Assembly: GCF_900019265.1 (NCBI RefSeq)
Contig: NZ_CYGX02000010.1
Coordinates: 107,222 to 171,221, forward strand
Direction: 5' to 3'
DNA length: 64,000 nucleotides
Source: Paraburkholderia ribeironis
GTDB lineage: Bacteria > Pseudomonadota > Gammaproteobacteria > Burkholderiales > Burkholderiaceae
A program made the translations under genes and the position numbers. Shown one piece after another: positions 8,643-16,691 of this stretch. Every line of letters starts with the position of its first letter. Position 1 is the first letter of the stretch. A model generated the notes under the pieces. The model was not told the DNA's origin. It did not search any database and worked only from the letters and a program-made list of their open reading frames with translations.

Positions 8643-9125
8643 TCAGCCCTGCGTGCGGACCTTCTTTAGCAGGGCGGTGGTCGAGCGGTCGTGCTCGAAC
8701 GGAATGGCCAGTACCTTGCCGCCCCAGCCCCGCACGATGGCCGACTCGGGCAACACGTCCATATCGTAGTCGCCACCCTTGACGAGCACGTCCGGCCGCA
8801 GCGCCGAAATCAACTCGACGGGCGTCTGCTCGCCGAAACAGACCACATAGTCGACGCTTTCGAGCGCCGCCAGCAACGCCATCCGGTCGGCCTCGTTATT
8901 GATGGGCCGGTCATCGCCTTTGCCAAGCATGCGCACCGACGCATCGCTATTCACGCCGACGATCAGGCAAGCGCCCAATGCCCTCGCATCGGCCAGATAC
9001 GTCACGTGCCCGCGATGCAGGATGTCGAACACCCCGTTGGTGAACACCACCGGCGCACTCAACGAGGGACGCAGTTGCACCAGTGCACCGCGCGTCAGAA
9101 TCTTGCGTTCGAAAATAGCAGCCAT
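8643..9125 (-). CDS. rfaE2: D-glycero-beta-D-manno-heptose 1-phosphate adenylyltransferase
   Basis: A 160-residue nucleotidyltransferase equal to the C-terminal half of E. coli HldE. It makes ADP-heptose for the lipopolysaccharide inner core. FTNGVFDILHRGHVTYL at about residues 28-44 holds the HxGH nucleotide-binding motif (H37, H40). VGVNSDASVRMLGKGDDRP and the late RSTTALLKKV block complete the family pattern. As usual in this group the kinase domain is a separate gene, not present in this window. It is convergent with the small membrane protein gene. Confidence 0.94.
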   Translation of the reverse strand: MAAIFERKILTRGALVQLRPSLSAPVVFTNGVFDILHRGHVTYLADARALGACLIVGVNSDASVRMLGKGDDRPINNEADRMALLAALESVDYVVCFGEQTPVELISALRPDVLVKGGDYDMDVLPESAIVRGWGGKVLAIPFEHDRSTTALLKKVRTQG

Positions 9126-9181
9126 GACAGAGTCGGAAAGAGAAAAAAGCCGTCACGATACACGGCGCGCGCCATCAAGCA

Positions 9182-9217
9182 AAACGGTCCGGCAAGCTCG
9201 CGCCCGCCAGACCGTTT
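9182..9217 (-). terminator. Rho-independent terminator
   Basis: Inverted repeat AAACGGTC ... GACCGTTT with a secondary GGC/GCC pairing inside. On the minus strand it is followed by TTTTGCTT. It lies about 80 bp behind the ferritin-like gene that ends at 9297. Confidence 0.6.
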
Positions 9218-9296
9218 CCCATACCGTAGACCTGTTCGCAGCAGACGCGCCAAAGCACATCTGAAGCCGCGAACCCGGATCACGAACTCAATCTCG

Positions 9297-10169
9297 TCAA
9301 GCCGGTTGTTCAGCCGACTTCTGCTCCGCCTGCAAGCGCGCCACCACTTCCTTGCGATAGCGGTTCAGTTCCTGCGCCGTGTTGAACGTGCGCTCGAACA
9401 GGATCGACAGGTTATGCAGGATGCGCTCGACTACCTTCTTTTCCCAGCCGTCGTCGAAACGGATCTGCTCGTCGAGCCAGCGCTCGAGCCACTCCGGGTC
9501 CGGCAGACGCGATTGAATCGTGTCGCGCGGGAACAGCGCCTGATTCACGTGCAGGTTGGTGGGGTGCAGCGGCTTTTCCGTGCGGCGCGCCGATGCCATC
9601 AGGACACCGATCTTCGCGAACGCGGCGCGTGCGATGTCGCCGGTTTGCGCCATCGCTTTCTTCATGTAGCGCAGATATGCGCCGCCATGACGCGCTTCGT
9701 CGCGCGAAATGGTTTCGTAGATATGCTTGATGACCGGCTCCGTGTGCCATTCGGCCGCGCGGCGATACCAGTGATTCAGACGGATTTCGCCGCAGAAATG
9801 CAGCATCAGCGTTTCGAGCGGCGGCGCCGGATCGAACTCGAAGCGCACCGCATGCAGCTCTTCTTCGGTTGGGACCAGTTCCGGCTTGAAGCGACGCAGA
9901 TACTCCATCAGCACCAGCGAATGCTTCTGTTCTTCGAAGAACCACACGCTCATGAACGCGGAAAAATCGCTGTCGTGATGGTTGTCACGCAGAAACATTT
10001 CCGTGGCGGGCAGTGCCGACCATTCGGTGATCGCGTTCATCTTGATCGTCGCGGCCTGCTCGTCGGTCAAGAGCGATGCATCGAACTTGTCCCAGGGAAT
10101 GTCTTTCTCCATGTCCCATCGAACGGATTCGAGCGATTTATAAAGTTCCGGATAAAGCATGGTGTTCAT
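9297..10169 (-). CDS. Ferritin-like di-iron protein
   Basis: A 290-residue all-helical protein with two carboxylate-histidine motifs: EEQKH in the first helix pair and DEARH in the second. These are the metal ligands of the ferritin-like / acyl-ACP-desaturase-like superfamily. The sequence has no signal peptide. The start at 10169 (MNTMLYPEL) is supported by AGGGGTGGG just upstream. It could be an oxygenase or desaturase-like enzyme acting on an unknown substrate; storage of iron is less likely because it is longer than ferritins. The neighbours give no clear clue to its function. Confidence 0.8.
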   Translation of the reverse strand: MNTMLYPELYKSLESVRWDMEKDIPWDKFDASLLTDEQAATIKMNAITEWSALPATEMFLRDNHHDSDFSAFMSVWFFEEQKHSLVLMEYLRRFKPELVPTEEELHAVRFEFDPAPPLETLMLHFCGEIRLNHWYRRAAEWHTEPVIKHIYETISRDEARHGGAYLRYMKKAMAQTGDIARAAFAKIGVLMASARRTEKPLHPTNLHVNQALFPRDTIQSRLPDPEWLERWLDEQIRFDDGWEKKVVERILHNLSILFERTFNTAQELNRYRKEVVARLQAEQKSAEQPA

Positions 10170-10742
10170 AGTCCCACCCCTGTTCTGCGCATACTGTGTG
10201 TGTCTGTCACTGCTACGTGTAGCACTTTTTTGCTCACGACGAACGAACGCCCTGCTCGTCGGCCAACATTGAATTTTACGCGGTAATCGGGCGCCCAGAT
10301 GCACTGTGCGGCAAGAAGTCCGGCATTTTTGCGCCAGCGCGGCTAACCGTCAGTTATGCGCAACGAGGCCAACCGTGGGTGAGGGATGTCCTATGCCTGA
10401 GGTTGAGCCAGTCTGCGATGAAAACCGCACCGCCCAGCCCTGCACCGGTGGTACCGGCGGCAAACGAAGCAAGGGCGGCTGGATTGGTTGTTTTCAGCGT
10501 ACGCCCAAAAGCCAAGTAAAGCTTACACGATGATAGCACGCTGATTTCGCCGATTCGCCGCTCCGACAGCCGCAAGTCCGCTGCCCGCTTGACCTCTCTC
10601 AATAAAGCGCGCGATCGCGCAGTGTGACGGGCAATTGGGGGCAAAACCATGACAAGCGGCGAATTATTCATGTGGTGTCGCACCGGAATGCGAGGCTTCA
10701 CACCTTGGCGCATGGCTTGCCCCGCCGCCTTGCAGCCTCGTC
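10170..10742. other. 573-bp gap without a recognised gene
   Basis: Open frames on both strands (up to 130 codons) look unlike protein and show no family motif. The region holds the dyad at 10211 and a short palindrome GCGCGATCGCGC at 10609. It also has a minus-strand TATCAT that could be a -10 near 10530. If the latter is active, the ferritin-like mRNA would have a 5' leader of about 350 nt. Confidence 0.4.
10211..10224 (-). promoter_or_regulatory. Perfect dyad upstream of the ferritin-like gene
   Basis: TGCTACGTGTAGCA, perfect 6-bp arms, 41 bp before the start codon at 10169. It is followed on the plus strand by CTTTTTT. It could be an operator or, since the centre is only GT, a poor hairpin. 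No regulator is known for it. Confidence 0.35.
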
Positions 10743-11573
10743 TCAAGCTGGCTTTTTCGCGGTCGACGCGTTCACATTCGCGCCACTCGTGCGTTTCGCG
10801 GCCGTCGATGCGCGCTTCGCCGCGGGTCGCTTGGCGGCAGGCCCGGCGCTTTGAGCCGGCGCACGCGGCGGGTCGGTCGCTGCCGCGGCGCCTGAGCTGG
10901 CGCCGGGATTACCGGACCCCGCGGGCTTCGCTGCATCCGGCGCCGCGCCGGTTGCAGCGCCGCTCGCCGCCGCAGCCGCCGCCGGCTGCGTCATCGCGAA
11001 CTGGGCGATCTGGTTGAACTGCGATTGCAGCAAATTCCACCATGCGGATGCGTCGAACGCAGGCGTAGCGGGCGCTTGCGTTTCGCCGTTGGCCGATGCA
11101 GCAGAAGCAGCAGAAGCAGCGCTGTTAGCGGGAGCCGCGGCTTCGGCGGCCGGCGCCGTCCGATGCGGCCAGCCGCTCGCTGGCGCGGGACTCGGCGCGG
11201 CGGACGCCGCGGCCGGTTGCGCCATCGACGACTGCGCGAACGCGCCAAACGCGCGCAGGGTCGCGACCGTTGCGCGCTGCACCTCGAGCGCCTGAATCGC
11301 GGACTGCAGCATGCTCAGATTCAGCTTGAGCCATTGCTCGACCGCGCGCATGTCGGTGATGCGCTTGTCGAGTTCCTCGACATTGGTGAGCGGCGCCATC
11401 ATGTCGGACATCATCGACAGCGGCGGTCCGAGACCGCTGCCCGGTTGCCCACCGGTCAGCGCGGAGCCGAACGGCGAGAGTCGCATCATGTCCCACATGC
11501 GATCGAGCATTTCAGCGGGCGGAAAACCTGGAAAGCCGGGAAAGGGCGGCGTGGTGTCAGTCGTGTCGGTCAT
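10743..11573 (-). CDS. phaM: PhaM family polyhydroxyalkanoate granule regulatory protein
   Basis: A 276-residue PhaM-like protein. The N-terminus PPFPGFPGFPPAEMLDRMWDMMRLSPFG and the central helix (NVEELDKRITDMRAVEQWLKLNLSMLQ, about residues 58-84) are typical. The middle is Ala/Pro-rich and of low complexity, and the C-terminus is a basic histone-like tail (AAKRPAAKRASTAAKR). In Cupriavidus PhaM binds PHA synthase and DNA, activating the enzyme and distributing granules to daughter cells. Same role is inferred here. Start at 11573 (MTDTTDTTPP). Confidence 0.85.
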   Translation of the reverse strand: MTDTTDTTPPFPGFPGFPPAEMLDRMWDMMRLSPFGSALTGGQPGSGLGPPLSMMSDMMAPLTNVEELDKRITDMRAVEQWLKLNLSMLQSAIQALEVQRATVATLRAFGAFAQSSMAQPAAASAAPSPAPASGWPHRTAPAAEAAAPANSAASAASAASANGETQAPATPAFDASAWWNLLQSQFNQIAQFAMTQPAAAAAASGAATGAAPDAAKPAGSGNPGASSGAAAATDPPRAPAQSAGPAAKRPAAKRASTAAKRTSGANVNASTAKKPA

Positions 11574-11662
11574 GTGTGTCGCCTCGCTGCATAAGGGGAT
11601 GGAATGAGCGCCGTGCCGCACGCGTTTGCTTCGATCATACCGTGCGCGGCATGCGTTCAGGA

Positions 11663-12562
11663 CTACTCGTCGCCTGCCGTATCAGCGCCGGACGATGGCT
11701 GCGGCTGTGCACGCCAAGGGTCGGCCGCGCCGAAATCGGGCGCGCGCCGCTCGCGCAGCGAATTCACGCCTTCACGCACATCCGGGCCGGCGAAGCCCAT
11801 GAATTCCAGCGCGAGTGACGTATCGAACGCCGGTCCCGCCGACCGCAGCCAGTTGTTCAACGCATATTTGGTCCAGCGAATCGCCGTTTGCGAGCCGTTG
11901 GCCAGTTTTTGCGCCACTTCGAACGCTTTGGGCAGCAGATCGTTTGCGTCGACGGCCAGCGACACGAGGCCGATACGCTCGGCCTCTTCGCCGCTCACCG
12001 GCTCGCACAGCATCAGGTAGTACTTGGCCTTCGCCATACCGCACAGGAGCGGCCAGACGATCGCCGCATGATCGCCGGCGGCCACACCCAGACGCGTGTG
12101 ACCGTCGATGATGCGCGCCGTCTTCGTCGCGATGGAAATGTCGGCGAGCAGGCCGGCCACGAGTCCCGCGCCGACCGCCGGACCGTGCATCGCCGAGACC
12201 ACCGGCTTGCTGCAATTGATCACGTTGTAGACGAGGTCACGCGCCTCGCGCCACACTCGTGCGCGCACATCGAAGTCGCTCGCCATGTCTTCGACCAGTT
12301 GCAGATCGCCGCCAGCCGAAAAGCCCTTGCCCTCGCCGCGAATGATCGCGACCCGCGTGTCCGGGTCGCGATCGATGTCGCGCCAGATCTCGGCGAGTTC
12401 GAAGTGCATCCGCGCGTCGGCGGTGGCGAGCCCACTTTTGTTCGCGCCCTCGCCGCTCATCACGACTTCGAGCACGCCATGCGGATGCCGATGCAAGCGC
12501 AGCGACCGGTAGTGAGCGTAATAAGCGTCGTTACTGTGTGGTGCCTGTGGTGCCTGAGACAT
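11663..12562 (-). CDS. Enoyl-CoA hydratase/isomerase family protein
   Basis: A 299-residue crotonase-fold protein. The oxyanion-hole segments are [14 protein letters not shown] at about residues 74-87 and [20 protein letters not shown] near 124-143. The usual catalytic glutamates of classic hydratases are not in their textbook positions ([15 protein letters not shown] replaces the common GxxPG block), so the reaction could be hydration, isomerisation or another crotonase reaction. It is cytosolic. It lies between phaM and an orphan binding-protein gene on the same strand. Confidence 0.85.
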   Translation of the reverse strand: MSQAPQAPHSNDAYYAHYRSLRLHRHPHGVLEVVMSGEGANKSGLATADARMHFELAEIWRDIDRDPDTRVAIIRGEGKGFSAGGDLQLVEDMASDFDVRARVWREARDLVYNVINCSKPVVSAMHGPAVGAGLVAGLLADISIATKTARIIDGHTRLGVAAGDHAAIVWPLLCGMAKAKYYLMLCEPVSGEEAERIGLVSLAVDANDLLPKAFEVAQKLANGSQTAIRWTKYALNNWLRSAGPAFDTSLALEFMGFAGPDVREGVNSLRERRAPDFGAADPWRAQPQPSSGADTAGDE

Positions 12563-12631
12563 GATGAGCCATCCGTGTATCGCTGAATCTGTTGAACCGG
12601 GGCCGTGTCGAACGGCGCATGCATCACGACT

Positions 12632-13888
12632 TCAACGCGACTGATAAACCCACTTCGCATTCCTGATTTCGACCATCACGCGCGCTCGTTGATCGAGCCC
12701 GAGATGGTCGGTGGCACTCATGTTGACCACGCCGTTGGTGTCCGCGAGACCGGGCGTCGCTTCGAGCGCGTCGCGCAGCGCGCGGCGGAATTCCGGCGTG
12801 CCCGGTGCGCCCGCCTTCAGTGCCAGCGGCACGGCATGGTTGAGCAAGGCGCCCGCATCGTACGTGTATGAGCCGAACGCCGAGACGCTGCCCGGTCCGC
12901 GCAGCGCCTCGAAGCGCGCGATGTAGTCGAGCGCGAGGCGCTTCGCGGGATGATCCGCCGGCAATTGCGCGGCCACCAGCACCGGGCTCCCGGGCAGGAA
13001 GGTGCCGTTGCAATCGGCGCCGCACACGCGCAGGAAATCGTTATTGCCGACGCCGTGATTGTGATAGATCAAGCCTTTATAGCCGCGCTCGCGCAGCGTT
13101 TTCGGCGGCAGCGCGGCAGGTGTGCCGGCGGCGCCGACCACCACCGCATCGGGATGGGTCGCGAGGATTTTCAGCACCTGGCCGGTCACGCTCGGGTCGG
13201 TGCGATTGAAGCGCTCGCTCGCCACCATGTCGATGTGATGCAGTTGCGCGAACTTCGCGACTTCGGCGTAGAAGGTCTCGCCGAGCGCATCGGCCTGGCC
13301 GATGAACGCGATGGTTTTGACGCCATGCGTGCTCGCGTGTTCGGCGATCGCCGACGCCATCATCGCGTCGGTCTGCGGGGTCTTGAACACCCAGCGGCGT
13401 TTTGCATCGACCGGCTCGATGATTTTCGCCGACGACGCCAGCGAGATCATCGGCGTCTGGCCTTCGGCGACGACGTCGATCATCGCCAGCGAGTTCGGCG
13501 TGATCGACGAACCGATGATCGCGTCGACGTGATTCTCGGAGATCAGCTTCTTGGTGTCCTGCACGGCCTGGGTCGTGTCGGACGCATCGTCGAGCACGAT
13601 GTATTCGACGCTCTGCCCGCCGATCTGTTTGGGCAGCAGCGCGACGGTGTCGCGTGCGGGAATACCGAGCGACGCGGCCGGCCCGGTCAGCGACAGCACG
13701 AGGCCGATCTTGACCTGCGCGAACGCTAGCGCGGGCAACGCGCCTGCAAGCGCCGTGCATAGCATGACGGCGCGACGCGCGAGCCGGCCACGCGCTCTGC
13801 TCATACCCGGGCTCGCGCTCTGACTCGCGCTCACGCTCGACGCGCTGGCGCGTCGGCTGCCAGATTCAACGGACTCCCATTGCGGCAT
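12632..13888 (-). CDS. Branched-chain-amino-acid-type ABC substrate-binding protein (orphan)
   Basis: A 418-residue periplasmic binding protein of the LivJ/Leu-Ile-Val class. A positively charged stretch with twin arginines and a hydrophobic segment ending ALAFA-QVKIG serves as signal peptide. The mature part begins VKIGLVLSLTGPAASLGI, the class hallmark. The start at 13888 has a strong Shine-Dalgarno GAGGAG 6 nt upstream; a second ATG at 13804 would give a shorter leader. No permease or ATPase gene is near, so it must work with a transporter encoded elsewhere. The ligand cannot be read from sequence; aromatic compounds or amino acids are both known for the class. Confidence 0.87.
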   Translation of the reverse strand: MPQWESVESGSRRASASSVSASQSASPGMSRARGRLARRAVMLCTALAGALPALAFAQVKIGLVLSLTGPAASLGIPARDTVALLPKQIGGQSVEYIVLDDASDTTQAVQDTKKLISENHVDAIIGSSITPNSLAMIDVVAEGQTPMISLASSAKIIEPVDAKRRWVFKTPQTDAMMASAIAEHASTHGVKTIAFIGQADALGETFYAEVAKFAQLHHIDMVASERFNRTDPSVTGQVLKILATHPDAVVVGAAGTPAALPPKTLRERGYKGLIYHNHGVGNNDFLRVCGADCNGTFLPGSPVLVAAQLPADHPAKRLALDYIARFEALRGPGSVSAFGSYTYDAGALLNHAVPLALKAGAPGTPEFRRALRDALEATPGLADTNGVVNMSATDHLGLDQRARVMVEIRNAKWVYQSR

Positions 13889-14169
13889 GCTGTCTCCTCA
13901 CGTCGGTTATTCGTTTTGATGTGCTACCGATGTTCTGCTCACGCGCCGCCGCGCACGAGTCTCGATATGCTGCGGCGCGCGGCCACTCCAGCCACTCCGG
14001 CCATGCCGCCGCGCCAGTCAGTGTAGCCGCGCGCCGTGGCAGCGGCATCGGGCGAAACCCTTTCGATTCGCACACGATTCGCACACCGCAAGACTTGCGC
14101 GCGGCTGGCGCCCAGGCCTCGGGCCTCAGCACGCACGCCGCACGCCGCATGCCGCCCATCAGCAAGGCT

Positions 14170-15153
14170 TCAATCCAGCGGCGCGATGCTCTGGTCGATC
14201 GAACCGAAAATCGATTTGCCCGCTTCATCGAACATTTCGATCTTCACGGTATCGCCGTATTTCATGAACTCGGTTTGCGGTGCGCCGTGCTCGATGGTTT
14301 CGAGGCAGCGCTTCTCGGCGATACAGCAGTAGCCGCGCTTTGCGTCCTTGTTCGACACCGTGCCCGAGCCGACGATGGCCCCGGCGCGCAAGTTGCGCGT
14401 TTTCGCTGCGTGCGCGATCAGTTGGCCGAAGTGAAACACCATGTCGGTGCCGGCGTCCGGCTGGCCAACCTTTTTGCCGTTCCAGTGGACGATCATCGAC
14501 CGGTGCACGCGGCCTTCGCGCCAATGTTCGCCAAGCTCGTCGGGTGTGACCGCGACCGGCGCGAACGAGGTGGCCGGCTTGCTCTGAAAAAAGCCAAAGC
14601 CCTTCGCGAGTTCAGCGGGAATCAGGTTGCGCAGCGAGACGTCGTTGACGAGCGTGATCAGGCGCACGCTTTTGAGCGCCTGGTCGGGCGTGGCGCCCAT
14701 CGGCACGTCGCTGGTGATCACGGCGACTTCCGCTTCGAAGTCGATGCCGAACGCTTCGGACGCGCACGGCACATCGTCTTTCGGGCCGATAAAGTCGTCG
14801 CTGCCGCCCTGGTACATCAGCGGATCGGTCCAGAATTCCGGCGGCATCTCCGCGCCCCGCGCACGCCGCACCAGTTCGACATGATTCACGTAGGACGAGC
14901 CGTCGGCCCACTGGAATGCGCGCGGCAGCGGCGCCATGCATTCGCTCGCGTCGAACGCGAAGGTGTTGCGTGCGCGGCCCTGATTGAGCGCGTCGTACAG
15001 CTCGTGCAGTTGCGGCGCGTAGAAGGCCCAGTCGTCGAGCACGCGCTGCAACGTGGGCGCAATCGCGTCGGCGACGGCCGCGGTGTGCAAGTCGCGAGAC
15101 ACGACGATCAGTTGGCCGTCGCGCGTGCCGTCCTTCAGCGTGGCAAGTTTCAT
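14170..15153 (-). CDS. Fumarylacetoacetate hydrolase family protein
   Basis: A 327-residue FAH-fold enzyme. The metal site is visible as GIDFEAEVAVI (E-x-E) at about residues 135-145, followed by MVFHFGQLIAHAAKT and GAIVGSGTVSNKD. It probably hydrolyses a C-C bond in a dioxo acid from aromatic ring cleavage; fumarylacetoacetate itself is possible, but the neighbours do not include the rest of the homogentisate pathway. It is divergent from the IclR regulator at 15479, which is its likely controller. Confidence 0.85.
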   Translation of the reverse strand: MKLATLKDGTRDGQLIVVSRDLHTAAVADAIAPTLQRVLDDWAFYAPQLHELYDALNQGRARNTFAFDASECMAPLPRAFQWADGSSYVNHVELVRRARGAEMPPEFWTDPLMYQGGSDDFIGPKDDVPCASEAFGIDFEAEVAVITSDVPMGATPDQALKSVRLITLVNDVSLRNLIPAELAKGFGFFQSKPATSFAPVAVTPDELGEHWREGRVHRSMIVHWNGKKVGQPDAGTDMVFHFGQLIAHAAKTRNLRAGAIVGSGTVSNKDAKRGYCCIAEKRCLETIEHGAPQTEFMKYGDTVKIEMFDEAGKSIFGSIDQSIAPLD

Positions 15154-15478
15154 AGAGAAGTGAACCGTGGTAGTGACGATGGAGGGAATCTATTTTACGA
15201 TGGTGAATCGGCGTAGCCCAAGCGGACGTCGGGGTGGCACACGCGCACGCCGGCAGTGCAGCACCGGTTTCGGTTGCAGTGCCCGATGGCGGGCGCGGTG
15301 TGTCGGCGCGGTGGCTCGGCCCGGTGGCTCGGCCCGGCTCGGCCCGGCTCGATGCGGTTCGATGCGGCTCGATGCGGTTCGCGAACCGCACGGTCCGGTG
15401 CCGCTCGCGAGCAACGCCATCACGCGCCGCAGCCTATTTCTCTCACCGTCTTTTGAACGCGCCCCGTGCGCCTCGCTC
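15154..15478. promoter_or_regulatory. Divergent FAH/IclR promoter region with phased repeats
   Basis: A 325-bp gap between two divergent genes. It holds the 10-bp repeat array at 15311-15380. I could not place -10 and -35 boxes with confidence. IclR proteins usually bind such divergent regions. Confidence 0.4.
15311..15380. repeat. 10-bp-phased tandem repeat
   Basis: At least six units in exact 10-bp register from 15321: CCGGTGGCTC, GGCCCGGCTC twice, then GATGCGGTTC, GATGCGGCTC, GATGCGGTTC. A further degenerate unit precedes them. The array lies about 100 bp before the iclR start and about 160 bp before the FAH gene start. Confidence 0.75.
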
Positions 15479-16390
15479 ATGTCTTCAACTGTCCGCTCCG
15501 GCACGACCCGAACGCACGCCGACAACACCCGCGCCGACCCGCTCGATGCCCCTGACGCCGACGACAACAACGACAGCCTCGAGGCCGGCGACGAGAAGTT
15601 GCGCTCGGGCATCCAGTCGATCGAGGTCGGCTTCAGATTGCTCGACGTGCTGACCCACGAGCCGCGCGCAATGATGCTGCGCGATCTCGCGCAACGCGCC
15701 GGCATGAGCCCGGCGAAAGCGCATCGTTATCTGGTGAGTTTTCTGCGACTCGGAGTCGTGGCGCAGGACCCGCTGTCGGGTCGTTATGAACTAGGCGGCT
15801 TTGCATTGCAACTGGGGCTCGCGCGCCTGGCTCGCGTCGACGGCGTGAAGCTCGCGCGTATCGCGCTCGCCGAACTGCGCGACCGGCTCGATCTCACGGT
15901 CGGCATCGCGGTCTGGGGCAACCAGGGGCCGACCATGGTTCACTGGATGGAATCGAGCTATCCGGCGAAGGCGTCGCTGAAACTCGGCGACGTGATGCCG
16001 CTGCTGAGTTCCGCCACCGGCCTGCTGTTCGCGGCGTATCTGCCGGCGAGCAAGACCGCTGCGATGCTCGAACGCGAGCTGGCCGACTCGCGCCGCTCGG
16101 CGCATCACGGTGGCCCGCGCACGCGGGAAGAAGTCGACGCGCTGCTGGCCGAGGTGCGGCGGCACGAAGCGGCGCGCGTGGAAGGCATGTTGCTGCCCAC
16201 CATCCACGCGTTCAGCATGCCCGTGTTCGACTCGACCGGTGAACTCGCACTCGGCCTCGTTGCGCTCGGTCATGAAGGCGCGTTCGATATCCGCTGGGGC
16301 GGCGAGATCGATACGGCGCTGCGCGACTGCGCGCAAAAGCTCTCGTATGAGCTGGGGTATAGTGCCGCGCCGCGTCACGAAAGTGAATGA
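15479..16390 (+). CDS. IclR family transcriptional regulator
   Basis: A 303-residue IclR protein. After an acidic, disordered-looking leader of about 45 residues comes the winged helix-turn-helix (SIEVGFRLLDVLTHEPRAM, then LRDLAQRAGMSPAKAHRYL, about residues 45-85). The C-terminal ligand domain ends in ALGLVALGHEG. The start at 15479 was chosen because codons upstream fall in the repeat array. It is divergent from the FAH-family gene and probably controls it together with its own expression, in response to an aromatic catabolite. Local regulation is inference from the arrangement. Confidence 0.88.
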   Translation: MSSTVRSGTTRTHADNTRADPLDAPDADDNNDSLEAGDEKLRSGIQSIEVGFRLLDVLTHEPRAMMLRDLAQRAGMSPAKAHRYLVSFLRLGVVAQDPLSGRYELGGFALQLGLARLARVDGVKLARIALAELRDRLDLTVGIAVWGNQGPTMVHWMESSYPAKASLKLGDVMPLLSSATGLLFAAYLPASKTAAMLERELADSRRSAHHGGPRTREEVDALLAEVRRHEAARVEGMLLPTIHAFSMPVFDSTGELALGLVALGHEGAFDIRWGGEIDTALRDCAQKLSYELGYSAAPRHESE

Positions 16391-16691
16391 CGCGATGCGC
16401 TGGGTGCGATTCGGTCGCCGGCGCTCGAACGTGCAGTCGGCGATGTTGCGCTGCGTGTGGTGTTCTACGCGGTGGTTTGCTCGTGGGGTTTGCGCGTGCG
16501 GCTTGCCCGTGTTATCACCGGGAGGAACATCGCGCGCAACCAGGCGGTCGAATCCGTTCGCCGCTGCTTTCGCGTGTGTGCTTTAGCATCATGTTGTAGC
16601 GAGCGTTTTGCGCAGTGATCGCCGCCGCGCAAGCGAGATACCGAGCCCTCTTCAATCCCGACACATTCTGCCCATACCCGATTAACCGCCG
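16391..16691. other. 301-bp gap without a gene
   Basis: Between the iclR gene and the DUF3108 gene. I see no hairpin followed by a T-run, no conserved RNA and no convincing frame. Confidence 0.5.

Noticed and set aside
8691..10286. Plus-strand open frame of 531 codons
   Set aside because: It is antisense to rfaE2 and the ferritin-like gene, both of which carry clear family motifs; its own sequence is Arg/His/Gln-rich shadow protein.
10354..10746. 130-codon minus-strand frame in the gap before the ferritin-like gene
   Set aside because: No family motif, no ribosome site, and the start overlaps the PhaM gene end; kept as an unexplained gap instead.
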